DNA from: Pipra filicauda
Lineage: Eukaryota; Chordata; Aves; Passeriformes; Pipridae
Assembly: GCF_003945595.2 (NCBI RefSeq)
Contig: NW_024104663.1
Location: 1-64,000 of the forward strand
Reading direction: 5' to 3'
Length of the DNA stretch: 64,000 bases
In this document: positions 1-10,690 of the stretch, in pieces
Numbering within the stretch: the first letter of the stretch is position 1
Layout: every line of letters begins with the position of its first letter
Program-made: the position numbers and the translations under genes
The notes under the pieces: model-generated
Seen by the model: the letters and a program-made list of their open reading frames with translations, nothing else
Database searches by the model: none
What the model was told of the DNA's origin: nothing

Positions 1-1465
1 AATGGAAGGGAAGGGAAGTGAAGGGAAGGTTGGGAAGGGAAGGGAAGGGAAGGGAAGGGAAGGGAAGGGAAGGGAAGGGAAGGGAAGGGAAGGGAAGGGA
101 AGGGAAGGGAAGGGAAGGGAAGGGAGGGGAAGGGAAGGGAAGGGAAGGGAAGGGAAGGGAAGGGACGGGAAGGGTCGGGAAGGGAAGGGAAGGGAAGGGA
201 AGGGAAGGGAAGGGAAGGGAAGGGAAGGGAAGGGAAGGGAAGGGAAGGGAAGGGAAGGGAAGGGAAGGGAAGGGAAGGGAAGGGAGGGGAAGGGACGGGA
301 AGGGAAGGGAAGGGAAGGGAAGGGAAGGGAAGGGAAGGGAAGGGAAGGGAAGGGAAGGGAAGGGAAGGGAAGGGAAGGGAAGGGAAGGCAAGTGAAGGGA
401 AGGGAAGGGAAGGGAAGGGAAGGGAAGGGAAGGGAAGGGAAGGGAAGGGAAGGGAAGGGAAGGGAAGGGAAGGGAAGGGAAGGGAAGGGAAGGGAAGGGA
501 TGGGAAGGGAAGGGAAGGGAAGGGAAGGGAAGGGACGGGAAGGGAAGGGAAGGGAAGGGAAGGGAAGGGAAGGGAAGGGAAGGGAAGGGAAGGGAAGGGA
601 AGGGAAGGGAAGGGAAGGGAAGGGAAGGGAAGGGAAGGGAAGGGAAGGGAAGGGAAGAGAAGGGAAGGGAAGGGAAGGGAAGGGAAGGGAAGGGAAGGGA
701 AGGGAAGGGAAGGGAAGGGAAGGGAAGGGAAGGGAAGGGAATGGAAGGGAAGGGAAGGTTCGGGAAGGAATGGGAAGGGAAGGGAAGGTTCGGGAAGGGA
801 AGGGAAGGGAAAGGGAAGGGAAGGGAAGGGAATGGAAGGGAAGGTTGGACGGGAAGGGAAGGGAAGGAAGGGAAAAGGGAAGGAAGGGAATGGGGAAGGA
901 AGGGAAGGGAAGGGAAGGGAAGGGAAGGGACGGTAAAGGGACGGGAAGGGAGGGAAGGGAATTGGAAGGGAAGGGAAGGGAAGGGAAGGGATGGAAGGGA
1001 CGGGAAGGGAAGAAGGGAATGGAAGGGACGGGAAGTGAAGGGAAGGGACGGGAAGGGGAAGGGCCGGGACGGGAGGGGACGTGAAAGGCGCAGGGAAGGG
1101 AAGGGGGAAGGGAAGGGAAGGAAGGGAAGGGAGGCAGGGAAGGGAAGGGAAGTGAAGGGAAGGGAAGGGAAGGGAAGGAAGGGACTGGAAGGGAAGGGAA
1201 GGGAGGGAAGGAAGGGAAGGGAAGGGACGGGAAAGGGAAGGAAGGGAAGGTTCGGGAAGGGAAGGGAAGGGAAGGGAAGGGAAGGGAAGGGAAGGGAAGG
1301 GAAGGGAAGGGAAGGGAAGTGAAGGGAAGGGAAGGGAAGGGAAGGGAAGGGAAGGGAAGGGAAGGGAAGGGAAGGGAAGGGAAGGGAAGGGAAGGGAAGG
1401 GAAGGGAAGGGAAGGGAAGGGAAGGGAAGGGAAGGGAAGGGAAGGGAAGGGAAGGGAAGGGAAGG

Positions 1466-1605
1466 GAAGGTTCGGGAAGGGAAGGGAAGGTTCGGGAAGG
1501 GAAGGGAAGGGAAGGTTCGGGAAGGGAAGGGAAGGTTCGGGAAGGGAAGGGAAGGTTCGGGAAGGGAAGGGAAGGTTCGGGAAGGGAAGGGAAGGTTCGG
1601 GAAGG
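1466..1605 (+). repeat. 20-bp higher-order repeat block in the array
   Basis: The variant pentamer GGTTC recurs with TTCGG starting at about 1471, 1491, 1516, 1536, 1556, 1576 and 1596, so the spacing is 20 bases with one 25-base step. The unit is GGTTCGGGAAGGGAAGGGAA, which is one variant and three standard pentamers. Regular spacing of a variant indicates local amplification of a multi-pentamer unit rather than independent mutation. Confidence 0.85.
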
Positions 1606-3558
1606 GAAGGGAAGGGAAGGGAAGGGAAGGGAAGGGAAGGGAAGGGAAGGGAAGGGAAGGGAAGGGAAGGGAAGGGAAGGGAAGGGAAGGGAAGGGAAGG
1701 GAAGGGAAGGGAAGGGAAGGGACGGGAAGGGAAGGGAAGGGAAGGGAAGGGAAGGGAAGGGAAGGGAAGGGAAGGGAAGGGAAGGGAAGGGAAGGGAAGG
1801 TTCGGGAAGGGAAGGGAAGGGAAGGTTTGGGAAGGGAAGGGAAGGTTTGGAAGGGAAGGGAAGGGAAGGGAAGGGAGGGAAGGGAAGGGAAGGGAAGGGA
1901 AGGGAAGGGAAGGGAAGGGAAGGGAAGGGAAGGGAAGGGAAGGGAAGGGAAGGGAAGGGAAGGGAAGGGAAGGGAAGGGAAGGGACGGGAAGGGAAGGGA
2001 AGGGAAGGGAAGGGAAGGGAAGGGAAGGGAAGGGAAGGGAAGGGAAGGGAAGGGTCGGGAAGGGAAGGGAAGGGAAGGGAAGGGAAGGGAAGGGAAGGGA
2101 AGGGAAGGGAAGGGAAGGGAAGGGAAGGGAAGGGAAGGGAAGGGAAGGGACGGGAAGGGAAGGGAAGGGAAGGGAAGGGAAGGGAAGGGAAGGGAAGGGA
2201 AGGGAAGGGAAGGGAAGGGAAGGGAAGGGAAGGGACGGGAAGGGAAGGGAAGGGAAGGGAAGGGAAGGGAAGGGAAGGGAAGGGAAGGGAAGGGAAGGGA
2301 AGGGAAGGGAAGGGAAGGGAAGGGAAGGGAAGGGACGGGAAGGGAAGGGACGGGAGGGAAGGGAAGGGAAGGGAAGGGAAGGGAAGGGAAGGGAAGGGAA
2401 GGGAAGGGAAGGGAAGGGAAGGGAAGGGAAGGGAAGGGAAGGGAAGGGAAGGGAAGGGAAGGGAAGGGAAGGGAAGGGAAGGGAAGGGAAGGGAAGGGAA
2501 GGAAGGGAAGAAGGGAAGGGAAGGGAAGGGAAGGGAAGGGAAGGGAAGGGAAGGGAAGGGAAGGGAAGGGAAGGGAAGGGAAGGGACGGGAAGGGAAGGG
2601 AAGGGAAGGGAAGGGAAGGGAAGGGAAGGGAAGGGAAGGGAAGGGAAGGGAAGGGAAGGGAAGGGAAGGGAAGGGACGGGAAGGGAAGGGAAGGGAAGGG
2701 AAGGGAAGGGAAGGGAAGGGAAGGGAAGGGAAGGGAAGGGAAGGGAAGGGAAGGGAAGGGAAGGGAAGGGAAGGGAAGGGAAGGGAAGGGAAGGGAAGGG
2801 AAGGGAAGGGAAGGGAAGGGAAGGGAAGGGAAGGGAAGGGAAGGGAAGGGAAGGGAAGGGAAGGGAAGGGAAGGGAAGGGAAGGGAAGGGAAGGGAAGGG
2901 AAGGGAAGGGAAGGGAAGGGAAGGGAAGGGAAGGGAAGGGAAGGGAAGGGAAGGGAAGGGAAGGGAAGGGAAGGGAAGGGAAGGGAAGGGAAGGGAAGGG
3001 AAGGGAAGGGAAGGGAAGGGAAGGGAAGGGAAGGGAAGGGAAGGGAAGGGAAGGGAAGGGAAGGGAAGGGAAGGGAAGGGAAGGGAAGGGAAGGGAAGGG
3101 AAGGGAAGGGAAGGGAAGGGAAGGGAAGGGAAGGGAAGGGAAGGGAAGGGAAGGGAAGGGAAGGGAAGGGAAGGGAAGGGAAGGGAAGGGAAGGGAAGGG
3201 AAGGGAAGGGAAGGGAAGGGAAGGGAAGGGAAGGGAAGGGAAGGGAAGGGAAGGGAAGGGAAGGGAAGGGAAGGGAAGGGAAGGGAAGGGAAGGGAAGGG
3301 AAGGGAAGGGAAGGGAAGGGAAGGGAAGGGAAGGGAAGGGAAGGGAAGGGAAGGGAGGGGACGGGAAGGGAAGGGAAGGGAAGGGAAGGGAAGGGAAGGG
3401 AAGGGAAGGGAAGGGAAGGGAAGGGAAGGGAAGGGAAGGGAAGGGAAGGGAAGGGAGGGGGGAAGGGAAGGGAAGGGAAGGGAAGGGAAGGGAAGGGAAG
3501 GGAAGGGAAGGGAAGGGAAGGGAAGGGAAGGGAAGGGAAGGGAAGGGAAGGGAAGGGA

Positions 3559-3900
3559 AGGTTCGGGAAGGTTCGGGAAGGGAAGGTTCGGGAAGGGAAG
3601 GTTCGGGAAGGGAAGGGAAGGGAAGGGAAGGGAAGGGAAGGTTCGGGAAGGGAAGGGAAGGGAAGGGAAGGGAAGGTTCGGGAAGGGAAGGGAAGGGAAG
3701 GGAAGGGAAGGGAAGGGAAGGGAAGGGAAGGGAAGGGAAGGGAAGGGAAGGGAAGGGAAGGGAAGGGAAGGGAAGGGAAGGGAAGGGAAGGGAAGGGAAG
3801 GGAAGGGAAGGTTCGGGAAGGGAAGGTTCGGGACGGGAAGGTTCGGGAAGGGAAGGTTCGGGCAGGGAAGGGAAGGTTCGGGAAGGTTCGGGAAGGGAAG
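3559..3900 (+). repeat. GGTTC-variant-rich block in the array
   Basis: GGTTCGGGAA units are interspersed with ordinary GGGAA, dense at 3559-3605 and again at 3808-3895, where 10- and 15-base spacings alternate. Between them lies a cleaner GGGAA run. It resembles the 5.3-kb block but is less regular. Confidence 0.8.
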
Positions 3901-5299
3901 GGAAGGAAAAGGGAGGGAAGGGAAGGGAAGGGAATGGAAGGGAAGGGAAGTGAAGGGAAGGGAAGGGACGGGAAGGGAAAGGGACGGAAGGGAAGGGAAG
4001 GGAAATGGAGGGAAGGGAAGGGAAAGGGAAGGGAAGGGAGGGAAGGGAAGGGAAGGAAGGGAAGGGAAGGGAAGGAAGGGACGGGAAGGGAAGGGAAGGC
4101 AGGGAAGGGAAGGTTCGGGAAGGTTCGGGAAGGGAAGGGAAGGGAAGGGAAGGGAAGGGAAGGGAAGGGAAGGGAAGGGAAGGGAAGGGAAGGGAAGGGA
4201 AGGGAAGGGAAGGGAAGGGAAGGGAAGGGAAGGGAATGGAAGGGAAGGGAAGGGAAGGGAAGGGAAGGGAAGGGAAGGGAAGGGAAGGGAAGGGAAGGGA
4301 AGGGAAGGGAAGGGAAGGGAAGGGTTGGGAAGGGAAGGGAAGGGTTGGGAAGGGAAGGGAAGGGAAGGGAAGGGAAGGGAAGGGAAGGGAAGGGAAGGGA
4401 AGGGAAGGGAAGGGAAGGGAAGGGAAGGGAAGGGAAGGGACGGGAAGGTAAGGGAAGGGAAGGGAAGGGAAGGGAAGGGAAGGGAAGGGAAGGGAAGGGA
4501 AGGGAAGGGACGGGAAGGGAAGGGAAGGGAAGGGAAGGTTCGGGAAGGGAAGGGAAGGGAAGGGAAGGGAAGGGAAGGGAAGGGAAGGGAAGGGAAGGGA
4601 AGGGAAGGGAAGGGAAGGGAAGGGAAGGGAAGGGAAGGGAAGGGAAGGGAAGGGAAGGGAAGGGACGGGAAGGGAAGGGAAGGGCAGGGAAGGGAAGGGA
4701 AGGGAAGGGAAGGGAAGGGAAGGGAAGGGAAGGGAAGGGAAGGGACGGGAAGGTTCGGGAAGGGAAGGGAAGGGAAGGGAAGGGAAGGGAAGGGAAGGGA
4801 AGGGAAGGGAAGGGAAGGGAAGGGAAGGGAAGGGAAGGGACGGGAAGGGACGGGAAGGAAAGGGAAGGGAAGGGAAGGGAAGGGAAGGGAAGGGAAGGGA
4901 AGGGAAGGGAAGGGAAGGGAAGGGAAGGGAAGGGAAGGTTCGGGAAGGGAAGGGAAGGGAAGGGGAAAGGGAGGGAAGGGAAGGGAAGGGAAGGGAAGTT
5001 CGGGAGGGGAAGGGAATGTTCGGTAAGGGAAGGGAAGGAAAGGGAAGGTTCGGGCCGGTTCGGGAGAAGGGGAAGGGAAGGTTCGGGAAGGGAAGGTTCG
5101 GGAAGGGACGCGGAAGGGAAGGGAAGGGAAGGGAAGGGAAGGGAAGGGAAGGGAAGGGAAGGGAAGGGAAGGGAAGGGAAGGGAAGGGAAGGGAAGGGAA
5201 GGGACGGGATGGGAAGGGAAGGGAAGGGAAGGGAAGGGAAGGGAAGGGAAGGGAAGGGAAGGGAAGGGAAGGGAAGGGAAGGGAAGGGAAGGGAAGGGA

Positions 5300-5456
5300 A
5301 GGTTCGGAAAGGTTCGGGAAGGTTTGGGAAGGTTCGGGAAGGTTCGGGAAGGTTCGGGAAGGGAAGGTTCGGGAAGGTTCGGGAAGGTTCGGGAAGGTTC
5401 GGAAAGGTTCGGGAAGGGAAGGGAAGGTTCGGGAAGGTTCGGGAAGGTTCGGGAAG
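5300..5456 (+). repeat. 10-bp higher-order repeat block (GGTTCGGGAA)n
   Basis: Here GGTTC alternates with GGGAA so that the unit becomes 10 bases, GGTTCGGGAA, repeated many times with few interruptions and some GGTTCGGAAA and GGTTTGGGAA variants. The unit is partly self-complementary around TTCGGGAA and carries one CpG per 10 bases, unlike the CpG-free pure GGGAA tracts around it. Confidence 0.88.
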
Positions 5457-6748
5457 GGAAGGGAAGGGAAGGGAAGGGAAGGGAAGGGAAGGGAAGGGAA
5501 GGGAAGGGAAGGGACGGGAAGGGAAGGGAAGGGAAGGGAAGGGAAGGGAAGGGAAGGGAAGGGAAGGGAAGGGAAGGGAAGGGAAGGGAAGGGAAGGGCA
5601 GGGAAGGGAAGGGAAGGGAAGGGAAGGGAGGGGAAGGGAAGGGAAGGGAAGGGAAGGGAAGGGAAGGGAAGGGAAAGGAAGGGAAGGGAAGGGAAGGGAA
5701 AGGAAGGGAAGGGAAAGGAAGGGAAGGGAAGGGAAGGGAAGGGAAGGGAAGGGAAGGGAAGGGAAGGGAAGGGTCGGGAAGGGAAGGGAAGGGAAGGGAA
5801 GGAAAGGGAAGGGAAGGGAAGGGAAGGGAAGGGAAGGGAAGGGAAGGGAAGGGAAGGGAAGGGAAGGGAAGGGAAGGGAAGGGAAGGGAAGGGAAGGGAA
5901 GGGAAGGGAAGGGAAGGGAAGGGAAGGGAAGGGAAGGGAAGGGACGGGAAGGGAAGGGAAGGGAAGGGAAGGGACGGGAAGGGAAGGGAAGGGAAGGGAA
6001 GGGAAGGGAAGGGAAGGGAAGGGAAGGGAAGGGAAGGGAAGGGAAGGGAAGGGAAGGGAAGGGAAGGGAAGGGAAGGGAAGGGAAGGGAAGGGAAGGGAA
6101 GGGGAGGGAAGGGAAGGGAAGGGAAGGGACGGGAAGGGAAGGGAAGGGAAGGGAAGGGAAGGGAAGGGAAGGGAAGGGAAGGGAAGGGAAGGGAAGGGAA
6201 GGGAAGGGAAGGGAAGGGAGGGACGGGAAGGGAAGGGAAGGGAAGGGAAGGGAAGGGAAGGGAAGGGAAGGGAAGGGAAGGGAAGGGAAGGGAAGGGAAG
6301 GGAAGGGAAGGGAAGGGAAGGGAAGGGAAGGGAAGGGAAGGGAAGGGAAGGGAAGGGAAGGGAAGGGAAGGGAAGGGAAGGGAAGGGAAGGGAAGGGAAG
6401 GGAAGGGAAGGGAAGGGAAGGGAAGGGAAGGGAAGGGAAGGGAAGTGAAGGGAAGGGACGGGAAGGGAAGGGAAGGGAAGGGAAGGGAAGGGAAGGGAAG
6501 GGAAGGGAAGGGAAGGGAAGGGAAGGGAAGGGAAGGGAAGGGAAGGGAAGTTTCGGGAAGGGAAGGGAAGGGAAGGGAAGGGAAGGGAAGGGAAGGGAAG
6601 GGAAGGGAAGGGAAGGGAAGGGAATGGAAGGGAAGGGAAGGGAAGGGAAGGGAAGGGAAGGGAAGGGAAGGGAAGGGAAGGGAAGGGAAGGGAAGGGAAG
6701 GGAAGGGAAGGGAAGGGAAGGGAAGGTTCGGGAAGGAAGGGAAGTGAA

Positions 6749-7070
6749 TTTTTTTTTGTCTGAATTTTGTGTTGTATATTTTGTGACGCAGGGAAGGGAA
6801 GGGAAGGGAAGGAAGGGAAGGGAAGGGAAGGGACGCGGCCCAAGGGAAGGGAAGGGAAGGGAAGGGGAAGGGAAGGGAAGGAAGGACGGGAAGGGAAGGG
6901 AAGGGAAGGGAAGGTTTCGGGAAGGGACATATAAGGGGAAGGGAAGGGAACGGGGAAACTCGAATGGACCCCCCTCCACAGCGGAAGGGACCTGAAGGGA
7001 ACGGTCCCCCCCCTCGGGAAAAGGGATTTTTTTTTAATTTGGTGAAGGTTTGTAAATTGGGAATGGATTA
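6749..7070 (+). repeat. Degenerating right edge of the satellite
   Basis: The pentamer array is broken by a T-rich non-repeat segment (6749-6790). A patchy GGGAA stretch follows, and then a second break (about 6925-7070) holding C runs, an ATATAA-like word and a T9 run. A last run of about 125 bases of GGGAA variants follows (7071-7195) before ordinary AT-rich sequence. This is the only array boundary visible in the window. Confidence 0.8.
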
Positions 7071-8029
7071 AGGGGAAGGGAAGGGAAAGGGAGAAGGGAA
7101 GGGAGGTGAAGGGAAGGGAAGGGAAGGGAAGGGAAGGTTTGGGAAGGGAAGGGAAGGGAAGGGAAGGGAAGGGAAGGGAAGGGAAGGGAAGGGAATTTTC
7201 TTCCTGTTTGGAAAAGATATGGCTTTCCTATTTCTCCTTTTGTCCAACAAGGACAGTCTTGTTTAACTACTGTTATTGCTAGGCTTGACTCTCAAATAGT
7301 AAATGGGATAACTGTGTTAAGAGGCTTGCATAGAGATGATCTCAGTTTTGCTCCAATCCAAATAAAATACTTCATCTAGGCTTTGGTGATGGGTGATGAT
7401 GTTAGAATGAAACACTACATGGAAAAGCAGAATTAAGGTATTAGAAGTGGTAATTGCAACAAAATTGGAAGAAAAGTTGGAAGATTTTAATAAATTTGGT
7501 ATCAGATAAGCATCATAATTTTGAAATTACTAAAACTTAATTTTATAACAAGTGATTTTCAAATGAATTACTATTGCCAGGATAATGCCATATGATTGAT
7601 AATAGTAAGATACATCTGTATCTTAAAATGAGACAAATATGACAGTTCATAGACTTATCTTCAGTAAATAATTTGATATGATAAAGATGGAGTTAGTAGG
7701 AATTATTAAGTGAACTTTTAATGTACATTCTTTGTAGGAAATCCAGCTATAAAACGTTCTGATGGGTAACATGCTATTCCTAAACTACAAAGAACTGACT
7801 ACATGTAGGACAGCATTGACTTATATGGTGAAATAATGAGGTGAGTATTAGTCGAATCCTTGAAGATTTCAATTGGTAAGAAATACAAGGACCAGTCCTG
7901 GTCCATCTTGTTTAACTTTTGAAATAGGAATCTTTTTATTTACCAGCATGAAGTCCAGGCGTGTGTTGCTTATGCTGGCTGTTTGCAGAGAGTCAGAAGA
8001 CAATAGCAGTAGAGTTAAGGGTTGGGATA

Positions 8030-8280
8030 TTGCTTAGAAGATCTGGATCATCTCAATGATGGAAATGATAGAAATAGGATATAGTCAAAAGGTAGAGGGA
8101 TGTGCACTTGGGCACTAGTAAGAAATTCTAATGTAATGTGGGAACTTACCATTTGGAAATAGATGAGGAGAAGTACTTCAGGCTTCTGTTAGCCGATAAA
8201 AATGTGGAATTAAAAAGGATAAATGGTATTGTAAAATTTAACAAAGATAGTCAAGTAAGATAGGGCAGGGCAAGGTCAAG
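8030..8280 (+). mobile_element. Possible old CR1 LINE relic
   Basis: The words 'ctggatcatctcaatgatgg', 'gtgcacttgggcactagtaag' and the following 'gaaattcta' resemble the coding part of CR1 in + orientation. The match is by eye only and heavily diverged, so the limits are approximate. Confidence 0.3.
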
Positions 8281-10384
8281 TGCTGGGACATAAATAGATC
8301 CATTCATCTGTATTAAAGGAGAGGAACTAAAATGGGAATTTGGCAGAGATAAAGGAACAAAGCAGCCTGTTTATGTGAGGTGGCTTGAATAACTCAGTTT
8401 TCTGGATTGGCAGATGGGTGACTGAGGATATGGTAATGTCTGTAGCTACACTGAAGATGGCAACATCAAGGAGTCTGAGAGCTCTGTACATTATAGGATA
8501 ATGCTGGCAGAAGAGCATATGCAAGTAAACTGGCCACAAATAAGCTTATATGGGAAATAAGACTGTTTCTAGCTATTCACAACAGGGTTTTGGTACAACC
8601 TTCATCCAAGTAAAGGTAGAAAGAAAAGAACTACCTGCAGTGTGATCAGTGCACTTTGAAAGGGCTGTATGATGTGGTGTCTGGCACTGCAGGGACGGGA
8701 GTTGGGAGCTCTCAATGTCGTTTTCAATTCTTTGTGTGGCTGCAGGCACAAGGGTTTGTATGAAATGTAGTGCAGCCTGGATGAAGGTGAAACCAAACTA
8801 TTTCATGATCAGTTAAACACTGTGGAAGTTGCATTTTTGTTCAAAAGCCGCAGTAAATGTAATAAAAATCAGCACCGTTAAGACATAATCAAACTGGCTT
8901 TTTCTCCTTGCTGGAAGAAAATAACCTGAAAGTTATTTTTTTGCATGAAACATTAAATGTTCTGTTTAATCTGATGTAGAATATTTGCTATGGATGCTTG
9001 AAAGAATGTCATAGCATGGATATACTTAGGATAAGGAAATCCTACTTTTGTCCAAGGAAATTTGAAGCAGAATTCTACTTCTTAGAAAGCTGTCAAAGGA
9101 CTGGGTATGCCTGAAGCAGAAGAAATGAGAAATTCTTCCTCACATTGAAGCTGTTGACCTGCACAAAGTCACCAAGTTTGTTGGGTCAGAGAGGGAGAGC
9201 ATGAGAATCATGGCTTTCTACTCTGGGAACCAGCGTGCTCCCTTGGGAGGTATGTCCCCATCCCTCACTGTCTGGACAAAATCTAAGTGGTAACAGGAAG
9301 AAGTGAGCATAGCCTGCCTCAACCAGCCTCTGCTGAGGGGTCTCTGCTACCTAAGTAAATGCTCTGATCATTGAGCTGTTGCATAATTGGGGACTTTCCT
9401 CCAACACAGTTTATCCCCTCCTTTGTTTTTTTTCCAGCCAAAACTATTCAGCAAATTTGAAGCAAATAGTTTAGACATGACTGAAACCACATTTTCCGGG
9501 GAATTAACTATTAAAATAAATAAATAAATCATCCAGCTCTAACTATTACCACTTCTAAAATCTATGCTGATTCTTTTCCATGTAAATTAAAAATTTATTT
9601 TTTTTTTTTAAACATAACAGTTTGACCCATCTACCCAGACAGGGTAGTAAATTAGGCTCATTACTTATGCTGTTCTGGAGTGCAGAGTGTCTGTTATAGT
9701 ACTTACAACTAAAGCTTATTTCTTCAGTTTACCAATCTTTTCCTCTCTTTGCAGCCTCTATCATCCCATCAATTCCAACAGTTGGTCCCTGTAGGAGAGG
9801 GGACTCTTCACTATCACATTTTCATCCTTTTCCAGTCAACTAATTTAAAACTAATAAAGTACTTTTTTCACTGGGCCTACTGCTAACTTGATGATAGTTT
9901 AGATTATGCCATACTATTAGATACAAGTTAAACCATTGGAAACAAACAAACAAAAAAAGGATATCTCTAGATGTACTTGAGAATAGTAGGAAATGTTGCA
10001 GTAAAACAGAATTCCAGCTCTGAACCAAGTGCTGGACTTGATGTTGCCTGTAGAGTGGCAGCTTGAAGAGAGATTTCACTACAGAAAAGAACAAAATTTG
10101 GGTTTTTTTTCAGAATTTTCCAAGCAGTTGTGCAAGACTCCCCCATGACCTGTGTCGCAGGCAGATGTGTAGCCCACAGAGTCAGTCGGGTGGTACAACC
10201 ACAGCCCAGACCCCCTGATCTTACAAGGCCTGGAAGCCCTTGACCTTGAGCTGCCAAAAAGACTCAGGTAGATCATGTCAGATATGCTGGAAGGAAAGCA
10301 GCAACTAGGGATTTGGGGACAAGCTGTTTGCTTTCCACCAAATTGGAATTTGATGGTAGAAAACTGTTTAGCCAGAACAAGGTG

Positions 10385-10455
10385 CGTTGTAACTAGATTA
10401 TTGTCAAGGTCCTTTCCAACCTAAACCACTCTGTGAATCCATGATTCCGTGATTT
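10385..10455 (+). mobile_element. CR1 LINE 3' end, + orientation
   Basis: Contains 'aactagattattgtcaaggt' followed by 'cctttccaacctaaaccact' and a tail of the 'ctgtgaatccatgattc' type, the usual end of avian CR1 copies. It is severely 5'-truncated, as most CR1 copies are. Confidence 0.65.
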
Positions 10456-10677
10456 TTGATCAGCTCACTTGGGCCTTGTGGGACTCCAGCGTTGCATCTC
10501 ACCTTTCCATCTGGTAGTTTCCAAATACTCTCCCTAGGCCATGGTGAGCAACTCTCTGATATATTTGTTGCAGCATTTTCAATTCCTGTTTGATTCCGTG
10601 TGTGATTTGCAGCTGGCTGGAAAAGTGAAGTGGTGGTTTGGCGCTTCAGAAGCCAGTGGAAGGATGGTTGTAGACAT

Positions 10678-10690
10678 CCCTCTAGTGGCC
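10678..10690 (-). promoter_or_regulatory. Possible CTCF motif, - orientation
   Basis: CCCTCTAGTGGCC matches the reverse complement of the CTCF core with about one mismatch. Single-motif evidence only; occupancy is unknown. Confidence 0.3.

Larger units (their letters stand above)
1..7195 (+). repeat. GGGAA/AAGGG pentanucleotide satellite array
   Basis: Nearly all of the first 7.2 kb is tandem GGGAA on the + strand (TTCCC on the other). The left end is cut by the window edge, so the full length is unknown. Point variants (GGGAC, GGGTC, GGTTC, GGGAT) and single-base indels are scattered through it, with a perfect tract of about 135 units near 2678-3355. No unit is inverted, so the purine/pyrimidine strand asymmetry is complete. 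Because 5 and 3 share no factor and no phase of the unit holds a stop codon, every + frame reads Gly-Lys-Gly-Arg-Glu and every - frame Phe-Pro-Ser-Leu-Pro. The long open frames here are therefore not evidence of genes. GGG runs every 5 bases predict G-quadruplex and triplex formation (inference). Confidence 0.98.

Noticed and set aside
2..6995. Very long + strand open frames (up to about 1,235 codons) of Gly-Lys-Gly-Arg-Glu repeats
   Set aside because: They follow from a stop-free pentamer read in any frame. All frames are equally open and change at each indel, with no promoter, splice signals or domain.
1..7195. CRISPR or telomere array
   Set aside because: No repeat-spacer alternation. The unit GGGAA is not the vertebrate telomere unit TTAGGG.
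7068..7250. - strand Phe-Pro-Ser-Leu-Pro frame at the array edge
   Set aside because: Same artefact of the repeat on the opposite strand, joined to a few unique codons.
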